From the NCBI GenBank assembly GCA_024228495.1, contig JAAETJ010000637.1, forward strand, positions 1-51,053: a DNA stretch of 51,053 bases, written 5' to 3'. Made by a program: the position numbers and the translations under genes. The DNA is from a bacterium. GTDB lineage: Bacteria > Pseudomonadota > Alphaproteobacteria > Rhizobiales > JAKIUO01. Of this stretch, positions 17,580 to 27,210 are shown one piece after another. Position 1 is the first letter of the stretch, and each line of letters opens with the position of its first letter. The notes under the pieces are model-generated. The model was not told the origin of the DNA and ran no database searches. It worked only from the letters and a program-made list of their open reading frames with translations.

Positions 17580-18017
17580 ATGACCAAAGTTAAACTGTTC
17601 TCATCCACCGTCATAGCTGGGTCCTTTCTTATGGCTGCATCAATTGCAAAAGCCGAAACAGGACGCTATTCCATGACACCTACCAAGGATGGCATATTGC
17701 GGCTCGATACAAAAACTGGCGAAGTTGCCTTATGCAGTCGCGCTTCTGGCCGATTAAAATGCCAGGGCGTTGAAGGCCAGAGTGGATCACTGCAAGACAG
17801 AATACGCCGCCTGGAACTGGAGAATGAAAATTTACGCACACAATTAGACGCTGCCAGACTTACCCCTGCCCCGCGCGATGGCGGTAAACTCGATGTCCCC
17901 ACTGAGGAAGACGTGGACAAAGCCATGGATTTCATGGAAAAACTGCTTCATCGCTTCAAGGGGATGGTTGATGATCTCAAGAAAGATAAAAAAAACGAAG
18001 AAGGTGTGCCGCTGTAA
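17580..18017 (+). CDS. Exported small protein with coiled-coil segment, unknown function
   Basis: This is a 145-residue protein with a clear signal peptide (SSTVIAGSFLMAASIAKA, cleavage after AKA at about residue 25). The mature N-terminus GRYSMTPTKDGILRLDTKTGEVALCSRASGRLKCQ resembles a conserved alphaproteobacterial family whose members are annotated hypothetical; two Cys (about 58 and 66) could form a disulfide. Residues 75-95 (DRIRRLELENENLRTQLDAA) form a short coiled coil, and the C-terminus is charged and Lys-rich. A ribosome site AAGGGAG lies 6 bases before the ATG. The next gene (YjbQ family) starts 38 bases on, so the two may be cotranscribed. I cannot assign a function. Confidence 0.8.
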   Translation: MTKVKLFSSTVIAGSFLMAASIAKAETGRYSMTPTKDGILRLDTKTGEVALCSRASGRLKCQGVEGQSGSLQDRIRRLELENENLRTQLDAARLTPAPRDGGKLDVPTEEDVDKAMDFMEKLLHRFKGMVDDLKKDKKNEEGVPL

Positions 18018-18055
18018 ATATATTATTCCAGAAAAGGACAGCGTGAGAAACCACC

Positions 18056-18487
18056 ATGGCGTTAAGTCAGAACCTGCATACACTTGAGGTGCGCACCACC
18101 GGTAAGGGGTTATTCGAGATTAACCAGCAATTGCAAGGTTGGCTTGATCTCGTAAATGCCATGGATGGTCTTTTGACCTTGTTCATCAAACACACATCTG
18201 CGTCCCTGACCGTGCAGGAAAATGCCGACCCGGCTGTCGCGCTTGATCTTGTTGATGCATTGGAAGGCCTTGTGCCTGAACGGTCAGACTATCGACATTG
18301 TAGCGAAGGTCCTGATGATATGCCCTCTCATATCAAGAGCATGGTCACGCAAACCCAGCTAGCCATCCCTGTACAAGGTGGCCAGATGGTTTTGGGAATG
18401 TGGCAAGGCGTGTTTGTGATTGAACATCGCGTGCGGCCACATACAAGGAAGATTGCCCTTCATTATCTCGGTGATTCCATAAATTGA
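18056..18487 (+). CDS. YjbQ/UPF0047 family protein (secondary thiamine-phosphate synthase-like)
   Basis: The 143-residue protein is full length for the YjbQ family. Signature segments are FIKHTSASLTVQENADPAV (about 42-60), EGPDDMPSHIKSMV (about 84-97) and LGMWQGVFVIEHR (about 117-129); the His residues in these motifs line the presumed active site. E. coli YjbQ shows weak thiamine-phosphate synthase activity in vitro and the true role is unresolved. The gene is convergent with lpxB, with only 20 bases between stops, and occupies the place downstream of lpxB where gltA is often found in Rhizobiales. Confidence 0.88.
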   Translation: MALSQNLHTLEVRTTGKGLFEINQQLQGWLDLVNAMDGLLTLFIKHTSASLTVQENADPAVALDLVDALEGLVPERSDYRHCSEGPDDMPSHIKSMVTQTQLAIPVQGGQMVLGMWQGVFVIEHRVRPHTRKIALHYLGDSIN

Positions 18488-18507
18488 CGATAAATGCGAT
18501 TACCGAT

Positions 18508-19686
18508 CTATGCAGAGGTCGTCGTTTTGAGGTAAGAGACAACAACTTTTGCGGCTTCACGGCTTGGCGTTGTTCCCTCCAGCAATATTTTTTTCTCCAC
18601 TAAATTCAGACCTTGTTGTTGAGCGCTAAGTGCCGGTGTCTCATGTAAAAGCTCATCCATCGCCGCAACCAGATTATCTGTCGTGCAATTTTCTTGCAGA
18701 AATTCTGGAAAAACATTTTCGCCAAGCACCAGATTGGCAAGGACAATGGATTGGACTCTCACCATTCGGCGCAAGCTGTATTCTGGTTTCCCCATAATAT
18801 ACGCCACAACCATAGGGACCTTCGTAAGACCTAGCTCCAACGTCACTGTACCAGAAGCTGCAAAAGCGGCATTTGCCAAGTTAAATGCTGCATATTTATC
18901 GCTCTCTCCGCGCAGTAAATGGGGTGTAACCGACCAACTGGAGCTAAGCTCCCTGATCAACGCCTCGACAGTTGGCATGACCGGTATAAGGATCTCGAGT
19001 TTTTCGTGCCTTTGGCGAAGCATCTCGATGGCCTCCCCAAAAGGAGCCATGAGACGCTTGACCTCATTTGGACGACTTCCCGGCAGAACAACCAGCTTAA
19101 CCGCCTCATCGGCGATCGATAGCCTAGTTTGTAGCGACTTGGACGAGCATTGCTTGATGAAATCATTTTTTTCAACCAAAGGATGGCCGACATAGGTACA
19201 AACTGGACCGCAGAGCCGTTTGTGAGCTTCTGGTTCAAATGGCAACAAGGCCAGAATATGATCGACGTAGCTCTTCATTCTTTTGGCGCGCCAGGGACGC
19301 CACGCCCATACACTGGGAGATACATAGTCAATAATTGGCACGTCGGGTAATTTTCGCCTGATTCGCCTGGCGATTGGATGGGTAAATTCCGGGCTATCAA
19401 TTACCACGACGATATCTGGAGCAAATTTGATGGCCGCATTTACCGTTTGGAAAACACGTTTTATGAGCGTTGGCAGTCGCGAAATGATGGCCGTGAGCCC
19501 CATAACGGCGACATCGCGCAAAGGAAACAGGCTATGTAATCCCTCCAATTCCATTGACGAGCCGCCGACACCAGCATAAATGGCGGGATGTTCAAGCTCA
19601 CTACGTAGAGAGCGCATCAGGGCAGCCCCCAAAAAATCACCTGAATGTTCACCCGCTACGATGAATATGCGTTTGCGCGCCGTCAT
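18508..19686 (-). CDS. lpxB: Lipid-A-disaccharide synthase
   Basis: This 392-residue GT19 glycosyltransferase joins UDP-2,3-diacylglucosamine and lipid X to give the lipid A disaccharide at the inner membrane. It starts MTARKRIFIVAGEHSGDFLGAALM, the typical LpxB opening with GEHSGD; the GVGGSSMELEG segment and VDYVSPSVWAWRPWRAKRMK-like segment are both present, as is VVLPGSRPNEVKRL. Its ATG overlaps the lpxI stop by four bases (ATGA), which supports translational coupling. It is the last gene of the lpx block. Confidence 0.96.
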   Translation of the reverse strand: MTARKRIFIVAGEHSGDFLGAALMRSLRSELEHPAIYAGVGGSSMELEGLHSLFPLRDVAVMGLTAIISRLPTLIKRVFQTVNAAIKFAPDIVVVIDSPEFTHPIARRIRRKLPDVPIIDYVSPSVWAWRPWRAKRMKSYVDHILALLPFEPEAHKRLCGPVCTYVGHPLVEKNDFIKQCSSKSLQTRLSIADEAVKLVVLPGSRPNEVKRLMAPFGEAIEMLRQRHEKLEILIPVMPTVEALIRELSSSWSVTPHLLRGESDKYAAFNLANAAFAASGTVTLELGLTKVPMVVAYIMGKPEYSLRRMVRVQSIVLANLVLGENVFPEFLQENCTTDNLVAAMDELLHETPALSAQQQGLNLVEKKILLEGTTPSREAAKVVVSYLKTTTSA

Positions 19687-20519
19687 GATAGATCACCGGT
19701 AATATTCACCCCGCGCACAAATAGCTTGCCCTTGTTGGCCGCCTCCATCATTGCGGACTTGTCTGCGATCAAAGTTTCCCCAGCTGCAATGGCGATCCCG
19801 GCAAGGTTAGCAGCCAGCGCCAACTCGACAGTTTTAGGGCCAATGGTTGGCAAATCGATGCGTCGGTCCTGCGAGGGTTTGGGGGCCTTTACGAGCACAC
19901 CGTGACGCCCTTTGCGCCCCCATTGCCGCAAGGATTGACACCGCTCCAGCATCTGATCTGTGCCTTCTGCTCCTTCAACGGCAATAACATGACTATTGAC
20001 AACAACGACGGCCTGCCCGACGTCGAAACGGCCCATAGCGGCCACCACCTCCAGACCCTTGCCAATATCGTCATGATCGCTCGCACCTGGTTTGGAGTTG
20101 CTCATCTCACCAAGATCAGCAGCCAGTGAGGGAACAAGATCGAGAACGGAACAAACGCGGTGACCCTTGTCTTCGAACAGCCCAGCAATTTTTGACAAAA
20201 TGCTGTTGTCACCGCCGGTCTTTAGCTTCATGATGAATGGCAATAGCTTTAGAGCCCCAAGATCCATTCGGACCTGTGAAAGGTCAGGGCGTTTGACGTG
20301 ACCGATGATCACCACATCAACGCAATTTTCTTCGCGCAGGATCGAAAACAAGCGCCCGATTTCTCCCCACTTGACCCAGCTATGAGGAAATTCGCTAATC
20401 TGCTGTTCTGCTTCGCCCTCGATACCGATGAGGTGAACGGGACGATTATCAGCGGCAGCAGCTCTCGCAACATCACAGGGCAGTCCGCCGCCCCCCGAAA
20501 TAATGCCCAGCTTTTCCAT
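19683..20519 (-). CDS. lpxI: UDP-2,3-diacylglucosamine pyrophosphatase, LpxI type
   Basis: This 278-residue DUF1009 protein hydrolyses UDP-2,3-diacylglucosamine to lipid X. Alphaproteobacteria use LpxI where enterics use LpxH. It starts MEKLGIISGGGGLPCDVARAA, a nucleotide-binding Gly-rich loop, and has the conserved C-terminal AVVVNSHVIAVEGAEGTDQM and IDLPTIGPKTVELA segments. A 45-codon N-terminal extension in frame is not protein-like and would overlap lpxA, so I start at the ATG at 20519. It sits between lpxA and lpxB in the order expected for the pathway. Confidence 0.95.
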   Translation of the reverse strand: MEKLGIISGGGGLPCDVARAAAADNRPVHLIGIEGEAEQQISEFPHSWVKWGEIGRLFSILREENCVDVVIIGHVKRPDLSQVRMDLGALKLLPFIMKLKTGGDNSILSKIAGLFEDKGHRVCSVLDLVPSLAADLGEMSNSKPGASDHDDIGKGLEVVAAMGRFDVGQAVVVVNSHVIAVEGAEGTDQMLERCQSLRQWGRKGRHGVLVKAPKPSQDRRIDLPTIGPKTVELALAANLAGIAIAAGETLIADKSAMMEAANKGKLFVRGVNITGDLS

Positions 20520-20547
20520 GGATTGTGACACCTTCCAGAAACGCGTG

Positions 20548-21336
20548 CTATTTTTGCGGAACGCAGAAAGAACGATCGGACGCAGATTTGATAAAGCCAA
20601 TAATTTTTTGCACACTGGCATCCGTACTGAATTCTTTGTCGACGAGTTCAACACGCTCCATCAATGTACCCTCATCGGCGAACAGATCTTTATAAGCCTT
20701 GCGCACTGCATGGATCTGTTCACGCGGAATATTGTGGCGCCGCATACCAATCAGATTAAGCCCTGCCAGCGCAGCACGGTTTCCAAGGGCCATACCAAAG
20801 GGAATAATGTCGGCTTCGACACCTGTCATACCGCCGACAAAAGCATAATCACCAACCCGGACAAACTGATGCAGCGCACACAAACCGCCAAGTATAACAT
20901 AATCACCGATCAGGCAATGCCCGGCTACAGTCGCGTTATTGGCAAGGATCACATGGTCGCCAATAACACAATCATGAGCGATATGAGAGCCAACCATAAA
21001 GAGGCCATTTGAGCCAATTTTAGTGAGATTGCCGCCACCACTGGTTCCCGGGTTCATCGTGACATGTTCGCGAATGACGTTATTTTCACCAATCTGCAGC
21101 TGGCTTTCTTCGCCAGCATATTTCTTGTCCTGTGGAGCAAGGCCAATGGCGCTAAAAGGAAATATCTGGGTCCCTGCGCCAACCCTTGTATTGCCATCGA
21201 CAACTACATGTGCATGTATTTTGACACCAGCGCCAAGGGTGACACCTTCGCCAATCACGCAAAAGGGGCCAACCGATACGTCATCGTCTATTTTTGCACC
21301 ATCGTTTATGACCGCAGAGGAATGAATGTCGGGCAT
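20548..21336 (-). CDS. lpxA: UDP-N-acetylglucosamine O-acyltransferase
   Basis: This is a 262-residue trimeric left-handed beta-helix acyltransferase that attaches the first 3-hydroxyacyl chain to UDP-GlcNAc. Hexapeptide repeats run through residues 1-190 (VGPFCVIGEGVTLGAGVKI). The catalytic His lies in the NNATVAGHCLIGDYVILGG segment. The helical C-terminal domain contains LIGMRRHNIPREQI. The ATG at 21336 overlaps the fabZ stop by one base (TGATG), so the genes are coupled. Confidence 0.96.
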   Translation of the reverse strand: MPDIHSSAVINDGAKIDDDVSVGPFCVIGEGVTLGAGVKIHAHVVVDGNTRVGAGTQIFPFSAIGLAPQDKKYAGEESQLQIGENNVIREHVTMNPGTSGGGNLTKIGSNGLFMVGSHIAHDCVIGDHVILANNATVAGHCLIGDYVILGGLCALHQFVRVGDYAFVGGMTGVEADIIPFGMALGNRAALAGLNLIGMRRHNIPREQIHAVRKAYKDLFADEGTLMERVELVDKEFSTDASVQKIIGFIKSASDRSFCVPQK

Positions 21337-21818
21337 CAAGACATCGCCTTTGCGTCTATATCCACGGTTACCATGGCACTGACTTCAGCCTGAGCGACGA
21401 GATTTCCATCCACCTTCGCTTCACAGCGAAAACGCCAGACCTTGCCTCTGTTTCTGATTTTTTGCACATGATAGTGCACCTGATCTCCTGGCAGCACAGG
21501 CTTGCGGAACCGGGCTTTATCAATGGTCATGAAATAGACGAGGCTGGGCTCATAACTCTCATCCATATTGTGCACGCAAAGCGCGCCGGCGGTTTGTGCC
21601 ATGCCCTCGATGAGCAAGACACCCGGCATGACCGGAAACTTTGGAAAATGCCCTTGAAAAAAGTTCTCATTATAGGTGACATTTTTAATCCCAATCGCGT
21701 TTTCATCACCATTAATATCTGTTATGCGATCCACCATTAAAAAGGGATAGCGGTGTGGTAACAGCTTCATGATCTCAATGATATCGGCGCTCTCGAGATT
21801 TTTTTGTTGTTCGGTCAT
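21336..21818 (-). CDS. fabZ: 3-hydroxyacyl-[acyl-carrier-protein] dehydratase
   Basis: This is a 160-residue hot-dog fold enzyme that removes water from 3-hydroxyacyl-ACP in fatty-acid elongation and so competes with LpxA and LpxD for the same substrate pool. The catalytic His is in [14 protein letters not shown] and the Glu in [18 protein letters not shown] start at the ATG at 21818 ([13 protein letters not shown]), preceded by AAGGA at a good distance; a 20-codon upstream extension has no ribosome site. Confidence 0.95.
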   Translation of the reverse strand: MTEQQKNLESADIIEIMKLLPHRYPFLMVDRITDINGDENAIGIKNVTYNENFFQGHFPKFPVMPGVLLIEGMAQTAGALCVHNMDESYEPSLVYFMTIDKARFRKPVLPGDQVHYHVQKIRNRGKVWRFRCEAKVDGNLVAQAEVSAMVTVDIDAKAMS

Positions 21819-21944
21819 ATCGTGTCCTTCACTGGCAGTAGCCGCAAGCATTTTGCTCGTACGGGCAATCTGCACCAATCGTTTGATCTATCTATATTCA
21901 ATATTGGAGAGGAGTTAAACCCATGATTTATCGTCATTGTCAGT

Positions 21945-22979
21945 CTATTTCTTTTTTGTAGCCAGTTTTTTGATGGCGATTATTTCTCGTTTCCATTGCA
22001 TTATAGGAACGGCTGGAGCGCCCCCGATAATCGCGCCGGGTTCAACATTATTGATGATCTTGCCATTAGCCGCGATTTTGACGCCAGAACCGATCTTGAT
22101 ATGACCAACACAGCCGCCCTGCCCGCCAAAAACAACAAAGTCTCCAAGCTCGGTGCTACCGGAGATACCGACCTGTGAAACAATCACACAGTTTTGGCCA
22201 ATAATAACATTGTGGCCGATCTGAACGAGATTATCGATCTTCGTGCCCTGGCCAATAACCGTATCTTTCAGTGCTCCTCGGTCAATGGTAGTATTAGCGC
22301 CAATCTCTACCTGATCCTGAATGATGACACGTCCAATCTGTGGCACTTTCAAGTGACCCTGCGGGCCCATAGCAAAGCCGAAGCCATCCTGACCGATCGC
22401 AGCACCTTGATGAATGATAACACCATCGCCAATAAGAGAACAACTAATGCTGGCATTAGCGCCGACAGAACATTTGCGGCCAATATAACTACGCATGCCA
22501 ATCACAGCACCCGAAGAAATAACGCTATCCCGGCCAATCTTTACCTCGGCCCCAATCACTGCGCCGGGTTCGATAATCGCCCCGTCTTCGATTTCAGCAG
22601 TTGGATGAACAAGAGACCCGTTGCCCTCTTCAATCGGCCCATAGGATAGCAGTTTCAAGGCGCCTGGGTAGAACAGGCCAAGCACTTTTGCGTAAGCACG
22701 GTATGGATCTGGAACCACCAGTAGCGCCTCGGCGCTGGTATCGTGCCCCTTGAAAGCTGGCGAGACTATACAAACCGATGCGTTGGTTGTTTCAAATTGT
22801 TTGCGATATTTTTTATTTTCGAAAAAAGTGAGATGTCCATCACTCGCCAGATCAAGTGATTTGATATCCTTGATGGTGCCATCTCCCCCAGTGGGAGCAA
22901 CAAGTTCAGCATCGATAAGATTGGCAATTTCGGATAGGGAAAAAGGCCCCACATTCTTGAAAAATCCGGGATGATCCAT
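21945..22979 (-). CDS. lpxD: UDP-3-O-acylglucosamine N-acyltransferase
   Basis: This is a 344-residue trimeric acyltransferase that adds the second acyl chain. An N-terminal uridine-binding domain (about 1-105) is followed by hexapeptide repeats from about 110 ([22 protein letters not shown]) and the catalytic-His segment [14 protein letters not shown] near 245. A short helical C-terminus follows. AGGAG lies 12 bases before the ATG. A strong terminator separates it from bamA upstream, so it may need its own promoter. Confidence 0.96.
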   Translation of the reverse strand: MDHPGFFKNVGPFSLSEIANLIDAELVAPTGGDGTIKDIKSLDLASDGHLTFFENKKYRKQFETTNASVCIVSPAFKGHDTSAEALLVVPDPYRAYAKVLGLFYPGALKLLSYGPIEEGNGSLVHPTAEIEDGAIIEPGAVIGAEVKIGRDSVISSGAVIGMRSYIGRKCSVGANASISCSLIGDGVIIHQGAAIGQDGFGFAMGPQGHLKVPQIGRVIIQDQVEIGANTTIDRGALKDTVIGQGTKIDNLVQIGHNVIIGQNCVIVSQVGISGSTELGDFVVFGGQGGCVGHIKIGSGVKIAANGKIINNVEPGAIIGGAPAVPIMQWKREIIAIKKLATKKK

Positions 22980-23114
22980 ACTAGCTTATCACTCCTGTCC
23001 GTAAAACTTGCTCAAGGCTAACGATGGTTTTGAACCAATAGCAAGCAAATAGCATTTATCGCCCAAAATACCAAATCTTCCTCCTTTACCACCGAAACTG
23101 AGGGATCATTCTCA

Positions 23115-23150
23115 ACAAAAAAAGCGCTGTTCCGATTGGAACAGCGCTTT
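23115..23150 (-). terminator. Rho-independent terminator after bamA
   Basis: On the minus strand AGCGCTGTTCC pairs perfectly with GGAACAGCGCT (stem 23123-23133 with 23138-23148, four-base loop), followed by a run of seven T. It begins about 20 bases after the bamA stop. It lies inside what is usually a continuous bamA-lpxD transcript, so partial read-through or a separate lpxD promoter is expected. Confidence 0.9.
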
Positions 23151-23171
23151 TTAAATTGATCATCGAGATAT

Positions 23172-25496
23172 TTAGAATTTCGTTTGTGCTCCAAAGCTAA
23201 AGAGCTGTGTCTGGTCATGACTTTCTTCTTGCAGAACATAAGCGAAGTCCATACGCAGCGGCCCCATAGGTGAATCCCACAAGAGACCCACACCAACAGA
23301 GGCTCTAAGAGTGTCATCATCGATGATCCCCGTCGTATCTAGAGGATCAAACATCATACCAGCATCTGCAAAGACCGCCCCTGATATTCCCAAATTATCT
23401 GGAATGAACGGGAAGGGAAATCTGACCTCTGCTGTCGCGCAAGCATAGGCTTCAGTTCCAACCGCAGAACCTAATACTCCTAGAGTTAATTTGCGTGGGC
23501 CAAATCCACCAGCTTCAAATCCACGCACACAATCCGCGCTACTCGTGAACCCATCTGAACTGATCAGGGACTTGTCTCCCCATTCAGTTATATGCCCGCC
23601 CTTTACACGGCTGGCAAAGGTTATCTTTTCTGTAATTGGATAATAAGCTCGTCCTTCGAGATAGGTACGGATATATTGCTTGTCTCCCCCAACGCCAGCA
23701 AATTCTTGGGACATAGAACCATACAAACCCCGTGTAGGCTTTTTAAAATGGTTTCTTGTGTCATAAGTCAAAGCATAGCCTACAGCGGAGGTGATCGTTA
23801 TATCACCATTTACAATATCTGCGGAAGGCAGGGGCGCTGACGTATTGACGTCGGTTATTTCTCTGCGAGCAAAGCGGTAATAGGTAGTAAATCTCATCTC
23901 ATCATTGAGCGGTAACGAGACGCGTAACTTGCCGCCGGTTTCGATTTTTTCATAGCCAACAGAATCACTAAGATCGGAAATACTATGATAAATATCGAAT
24001 CCCGCAGCCAAGTTTTGATCAAGGAATCTTGGCTCGGTAAAACTAAGATTAACCTGCCCCTTTCCAGTAAAGCTACCCTTAACCTTGAGCTGCAAGAATT
24101 GACCGCGTCCCATGAGGTTACGTTCCGTAACACTCACATCACCAATCACCCCATCAGAAGTCGAATAACCCGCACTAAAGCCAAGTTCTCCAGAACTATC
24201 TTCAACAACAGCGACGTTCAAAACGACCCGATCCGGCGCGCTGCCTCGCGAACGCTTGACAGTCACTTTTTTCAAAAAGCCAAGCGCCTTAAGTCTGTCT
24301 TTTGCCCGTTTGACGAGTAAGCGGTTATAGGCATCACCTTCCACAAGACGAAATTCACGACGAATGACGTAATCTTTAGTACGTGTATTGCCGGTAATAT
24401 CGATACGCTCAATATATACCCGTGGTCCCTGCTCAACGACAAAATTGATATCGATCGTTCTCGCCAGAGGATCTCTGTGCACGACAGGTCGAACCCGAGC
24501 AAAGGCAAAACCCTCTTCTGCAGTTTTCAGAGTAATTGCTTCGGTGGTCTTGTCTATTTTGCTGGCATTGTAAATCTCACCAGGAAAAGTTGTAATCTCA
24601 TCTCGAAGCAATTCGGGATTGAGGGACGCCAAGGTCGTTTCCAGGTCAATATTTCCAAATCGATAAAGTTCACCCTCATCAATTGTGAAGGTAATAAAGA
24701 AATTCTGGCCATCCGGGGCCAGATCTGCCACAGCGGATATAATCCGCGCATCAGCATAGCCATTTTTGATATAGTGCTGGCGCAATAGCTCCCTATCAAG
24801 GTTCAGACGATCTGGATCGTAGATATTACTGCTGCTCATAAAACTGAACATGCCAGTTTCACTTGTCGTAACTATATCTTGCAACTGACTATCCGAGAAG
24901 GCACGGTTGCCAATGAAATTGATGTTTTTGACGGTTGTTTTGGAACCTTCATCAACTTCGAACACAAGGTTTACCCGATTATGATCAATTCTGATGATTT
25001 TAGGTTCAACATTTGCCGCGAACAATCCCTGACGCTGATAGACGCTCAAAACGCGCCGCGTATCAGATTGAACCCGCGCCTTGGTAAAAACCGAACGAGG
25101 CTTCAACTGAACTTCGGCTGCCAGTGTCGCATCATCGACTTCTGTATTTCCTTCAAAGGCCACTTTGTAGATGATCGGGTTTTCAGATACCCTGACCGTC
25201 ACAACACGGCCCTTGCGCGATATGTTGACATCGGCAAACAAGCCTGTTGCAAAAAGTGATTTCAGTGAGTTGTCGACTTTGGAAGCATCATAACGGTCAC
25301 CAGGCACAAATTGAAGATAGGAGAGCACCGTCTCATCTTCAACACGCTGATTGCCGTTAACAATAATTTTGCCAATTGCAGCAGCCTGAACCTGGCCTAC
25401 TCCAATCATTGTTCCTGGCGCAGCCAAGAACGGGAATGATAGTAACACTGCCAACAGCAGCTTCATTCCTCGCCAATTAATTCTTTGCACGTTCAT
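23172..25496 (-). CDS. bamA: Outer-membrane beta-barrel assembly factor BamA
   Basis: This 774-residue Omp85-family protein is the core of the BAM complex. A signal peptide (MKLLLAVLLSFPFLAAPG..., ending VQAAA) is followed by five POTRA domains up to about 430 (IGKIIVNGNQRVEDETV is the first) and a 16-strand barrel. The VRGF motif of loop 6 is in ADCVRGFEAGGFGP and the protein ends in Phe (GAQTKF), as outer-membrane barrels require. The frame is open 26 codons further upstream, but that part is not protein-like; ATG at 25496 fits best. It lies between rseP and lpxD, the usual order. Confidence 0.96.
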   Translation of the reverse strand: MNVQRINWRGMKLLLAVLLSFPFLAAPGTMIGVGQVQAAAIGKIIVNGNQRVEDETVLSYLQFVPGDRYDASKVDNSLKSLFATGLFADVNISRKGRVVTVRVSENPIIYKVAFEGNTEVDDATLAAEVQLKPRSVFTKARVQSDTRRVLSVYQRQGLFAANVEPKIIRIDHNRVNLVFEVDEGSKTTVKNINFIGNRAFSDSQLQDIVTTSETGMFSFMSSSNIYDPDRLNLDRELLRQHYIKNGYADARIISAVADLAPDGQNFFITFTIDEGELYRFGNIDLETTLASLNPELLRDEITTFPGEIYNASKIDKTTEAITLKTAEEGFAFARVRPVVHRDPLARTIDINFVVEQGPRVYIERIDITGNTRTKDYVIRREFRLVEGDAYNRLLVKRAKDRLKALGFLKKVTVKRSRGSAPDRVVLNVAVVEDSSGELGFSAGYSTSDGVIGDVSVTERNLMGRGQFLQLKVKGSFTGKGQVNLSFTEPRFLDQNLAAGFDIYHSISDLSDSVGYEKIETGGKLRVSLPLNDEMRFTTYYRFARREITDVNTSAPLPSADIVNGDITITSAVGYALTYDTRNHFKKPTRGLYGSMSQEFAGVGGDKQYIRTYLEGRAYYPITEKITFASRVKGGHITEWGDKSLISSDGFTSSADCVRGFEAGGFGPRKLTLGVLGSAVGTEAYACATAEVRFPFPFIPDNLGISGAVFADAGMMFDPLDTTGIIDDDTLRASVGVGLLWDSPMGPLRMDFAYVLQEESHDQTQLFSFGAQTKF

Positions 25497-25744
25497 ACTG
25501 TAATTCTTGTCCCCGAATTGCCCGGATTTAAAATAAAACCAGGCGAACAGTTTTAACCGCTGGCACAGCCCCACGCTGGAATTGCCATTGACGTCTTATA
25601 TCTATTGAAGTCCTTCCTTATTCTAGAAGGTACTCGCCTAGCACCATGTCTACCGAATTCTCGACGAGGTTAATAGCCAAAAATCCCAAACATGGTTTGT
25701 TTTTACGACGCTTGTAACTAATGAGTAACAGCTGTTCGCCGGAC

Positions 25745-27154
25745 CTACAACACCTTGATGTGTATGAGGTCGTTTAATGTGGCGAAAATCATAAGCATAA
25801 GAACGAGAGCAAGACCGATTCGAAAACTATACTCACGGGTTTTCTCACTCAATGGTTTTCCCTTGATGGCTTCAAACGCATAAAACAGCAAGTGCCCACC
25901 ATCAAGCATAGGAATCGGGAACAAATTGATAAGTCCTATACTAACAGAAAGAACTGCTATTAGGTTAACGAGCGGCAAGATACCTACAGATGCAGCCTGC
26001 GAAGAGATTTGCGCAATCCTGATAGGACCACCCAGTTGATCAGCTGATTCGCGGCCAACAATAATTTTGCCAAGATAGGATAATGTCTGGTCAACAATGA
26101 AATAGGTTTCCTTGGCGCCTTTCCAGACCGCACTCACGGGATTATATTTCTTTTTCAGCCTGCCTTGTGGACTTTGCACACCCAACCGCCCAATTGTTTT
26201 CTTGTTGCCTGAGCGGTCCGTTACCTCAACTGCTGCAGGGGTAACGCTCAAAACCACGTCTTTACGATCTCTCAGCACCAAAAAACTCAGTTTTTTTCCT
26301 GGGCTTTGACTGACAATTCGTTGCATCGTGTTGAAGCTGTGGATTGGCGTATCATCAATTTTCAAAATCCGATCACTATCCTTAAACCCCGCTTTATCGG
26401 CGATGCTTCCTGCAACCACGGCTCCAATACTTGGCTCGATAAATCTTTGCACTTGCAACAGGGCAATATCGACCTTATTGCCAAAAGTATCCGTGATTTC
26501 CTGCTTGCGCGGCGTAAAGGGCAATATTATTTCTCGATCATTGCGATCAATGGCAAAAGATAGCTCCGTATTGGTATTTAAGCTGACAAGGCGTTGCATG
26601 TCGCTAAAACTTTCAATCGCTTTGCCATCAATACTCTTTACCAGATCACCTTCTTTAAACCCTGCTTTTTCCGCGCCACTATCGGCAATAACAGCGCCGA
26701 TGCGCGGCTCGCTAATACTCTCCCCCACAAGGGTGTAAATACCTGCAAATATGACAATGGCCAGAATAAAGTTGGCGATAGGCCCAGCCGCGACAACAGC
26801 GGCCCGATGAGCCAACGGCTTGACGTGAAAACTGCCTTTTTGATCATCTTGTGACAGCTTCGAAGACGCTTCAGCGTCTGGAACACTTGCGGCATTATCA
26901 TCATCGACAAATTTCACGTAACCGCCAAGTGGTAACCATGCAAACCGCCATCTCGTGCCATGTTTATCGTAAAAACCATAGATTTCCTTGCCAAAACCAA
27001 TCGAAAAATCCGTGACTTTCACGTCGTAATAGCGTGCCACCATAAAGTGACCGAGTTCATGAAAAAACACGACAATCGTCAATACAATCAAAAATGGTAG
27101 TACAGAGGTAAAAATCAGCGATACATAATTAGGCAGCTGGGAAATGAAATCCAT
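25745..27154 (-). CDS. rseP: Site-2 intramembrane metalloprotease (RseP family)
   Basis: This 469-residue membrane protease has the zinc motif HELGH (His32, Glu33, His36) in the first membrane span and NLFPIPMLDGGHLLF in a later one. Two PDZ domains lie between (about 150-230 and 240-325; IGAVIADSGAEKAGFKEGD and IGAVVAGSIADKAGFKDSD). Family members cleave membrane-bound anti-sigma factors and leftover signal peptides. It is encoded between dxr and bamA, the usual arrangement. Its substrate here is not visible. Confidence 0.95.
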   Translation of the reverse strand: MDFISQLPNYVSLIFTSVLPFLIVLTIVVFFHELGHFMVARYYDVKVTDFSIGFGKEIYGFYDKHGTRWRFAWLPLGGYVKFVDDDNAASVPDAEASSKLSQDDQKGSFHVKPLAHRAAVVAAGPIANFILAIVIFAGIYTLVGESISEPRIGAVIADSGAEKAGFKEGDLVKSIDGKAIESFSDMQRLVSLNTNTELSFAIDRNDREIILPFTPRKQEITDTFGNKVDIALLQVQRFIEPSIGAVVAGSIADKAGFKDSDRILKIDDTPIHSFNTMQRIVSQSPGKKLSFLVLRDRKDVVLSVTPAAVEVTDRSGNKKTIGRLGVQSPQGRLKKKYNPVSAVWKGAKETYFIVDQTLSYLGKIIVGRESADQLGGPIRIAQISSQAASVGILPLVNLIAVLSVSIGLINLFPIPMLDGGHLLFYAFEAIKGKPLSEKTREYSFRIGLALVLMLMIFATLNDLIHIKVL

Positions 27155-27210
27155 CTAGTTGGGTTCCTTGAGTGGTGTTTTGATATTTTGACGTGAGATA
27201 GTTATTCAAC

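Noticed and set aside
17159-17593. Open frame of 144 codons spanning the podJ-like divergent spacer
   Set aside because: It overlaps both flanking gene starts, has no ribosome site and looks unlike a protein; the length reflects stop-poor sequence.
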